Of a DNA stretch of 64,000 nt, positions 63,334-64,000 are shown piece after piece. The stretch lies in the NCBI RefSeq assembly GCF_028656955.1, contig NZ_JAMDGY010000044.1, forward strand, positions 1-64,000, in the 5' to 3' direction. Made by a program: the position numbers and the translations under genes. The stretch comes from Pseudomonas fontis (GTDB taxonomy: Bacteria; Pseudomonadota; Gammaproteobacteria; Pseudomonadales; Pseudomonadaceae). The notes under the pieces were generated by a model. The model was not told the DNA's origin. It did not search any database and saw nothing but the letters and a program-made list of their open reading frames with translations. How positions within the stretch are numbered: the stretch's first letter is position 1; each line of letters starts with the position of its first letter.

Positions 63334-64000
63334 ATGAAGACAGCCCCTCCCCTGGACCTCGCCACCCTGGAAGCCGCCGCCAACTGGTATGTCGACATGC
63401 GTTGCGAAACGCCTGACCCGCAAGTCTGCGCCGCACACCAACGCTGGCTGGAGCTGGACCCGCGCCATCAACAAGCGTGGAAACGCCTGCAACGCTTGCA
63501 GGACAAACTGGGGCAGGTCACCCCCGGCATCGGGCGCCCGACCCTGTCCAGCGCCCGCGCCAAGCGCCGCGAGGTGCTCAAGGTGCTCGCGTTGCTGGTG
63601 ATGGCCGGGGGCGCCGGCACTCTGGGCTGGCGGACGACGGCGCTGCCCAACCTGCTCGCCGACCAACGCACCGGTACCGGCGAGCGCCGCCATGTGCGCC
63701 TCGACGACGGCAGCCAACTGGAGCTGAACAGCGCAACCTCGCTGAACATCCGCTACAGCGCGCAGTTGCGCGAGTTGCACCTGCTGGCAGGCGAAATACT
63801 CGTGCAAACGGCCCGTGATGCCCAGGCCCGGCCCTTCATCGTGCACACCGCGGCTGGCAGCATCCACGCCCTGGGCACGCGCTTCATCGTGCGCAGCGAA
63901 GGCGGCACGACCTCGGTCAGTGTCCAGGAGCATGCCGTCGAGGTGCGCCCTGCCGGTGCCGTCAACCAGGTACTGCGGGTCGATTCCGGCCAGCAACTGA
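63334..64000 (+). CDS. FecR-family regulator, partial (runs off the window)
   Basis: 222 codons of a FecR protein are present, without a stop. The N-terminal anti-sigma domain has AANWYVDMRCETPDPQVCAAHQRWLELDPRHQQAWKR, the membrane helix is about residues 80-97 (LKVLALLVMAGGAGTLGW), and the periplasmic FecR domain begins TGTGERRHVRLDDGSQLELNSATSLNI and continues with GEILVQTARDAQ. It pairs with the adjacent FecI-like sigma factor and would control a receptor gene beyond the right edge. Confidence 0.93.
   Translation, partial: MKTAPPLDLATLEAAANWYVDMRCETPDPQVCAAHQRWLELDPRHQQAWKRLQRLQDKLGQVTPGIGRPTLSSARAKRREVLKVLALLVMAGGAGTLGWRTTALPNLLADQRTGTGERRHVRLDDGSQLELNSATSLNIRYSAQLRELHLLAGEILVQTARDAQARPFIVHTAAGSIHALGTRFIVRSEGGTTSVSVQEHAVEVRPAGAVNQVLRVDSGQQL

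Overview
The window is about 62% GC, with dense, often translationally coupled genes and REP-type dyads in its intergenic gaps. Gene content and order (muxABC-opmB, tpx, a D-lysine/pipecolate locus around dpkA, lsfA) point to a fluorescent pseudomonad, most likely of the Pseudomonas putida group. No rRNA, tRNA, CRISPR array, phage or intact insertion sequence was seen.

Layout. 0-4.4 kb: an Fe-type alcohol dehydrogenase, biosynthetic threonine deaminase ilvA behind what looks like a complete attenuator (21-codon Ile/Thr/Leu-rich leader peptide plus terminator and antiterminator), and a PACE-type membrane protein divergent from a LysR regulator. 4.5-14.4 kb: the RND efflux operon muxA-muxB-muxC-opmB, all junctions overlapping by 4 bp, then thiol peroxidase tpx. 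14.5-25.5 kb: an amino-acid locus. A permease, an amaC-type aminotransferase and dpkA run leftward; an RpiR regulator, an ABC amino-acid uptake system and an amaD-type oxidase run rightward from a shared control region; a small Gly-rich protein and a PuuD-like amidase follow. 25.5-30.1 kb: a lipoprotein, a methyltransferase, a membrane-anchored hydrolase, a Cys-containing hypothetical protein and thpR. 30.2-34.3 kb: a FecI/FecR/TonB-receptor cell-surface-signalling system whose sigma gene is frameshifted. 34.5-46.1 kb: a polysaccharide island (a wecB with two internal deletions, wecC, a 1554-residue multi-domain methyltransferase/glycosyltransferase, a rhamnosyltransferase-like gene, a membrane protein with a degenerate kinase-like domain, two GT4 glycosyltransferases) that is AT-rich between about 40.4 and 43.7 kb. 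46.2-51.3 kb: katG, a GlxA-type regulator, peroxiredoxin lsfA, and two gene remnants ahead of a GNAT gene. 51.5-54.5 kb: a RimK-like ATP-grasp gene divergent from a GNAT gene, and yghU. 54.5-60.3 kb: a presumed organosulfur uptake cluster (TonB receptor, arylsulfotransferase-like protein, sulfonate-type binding protein) with a divergent GlxA-type regulator. 60.4-62.7 kb: a 27-residue membrane peptide, ytfJ-like, and two tenA paralogues behind a TPP riboswitch. 62.8-64 kb: a second Fur-box/FecI/FecR set running off the window.

The strongest less-expected items are the ilvA attenuator with an apparently near-leaderless leader peptide, the double-deleted wecB that still keeps ATGA coupling to wecC, the fused glycosyltransferase giant with its neighbouring pseudokinase-like membrane protein, a four-copy 96-bp cloverleaf-like repeat, and the zone of gene remnants between lsfA and the GNAT gene.
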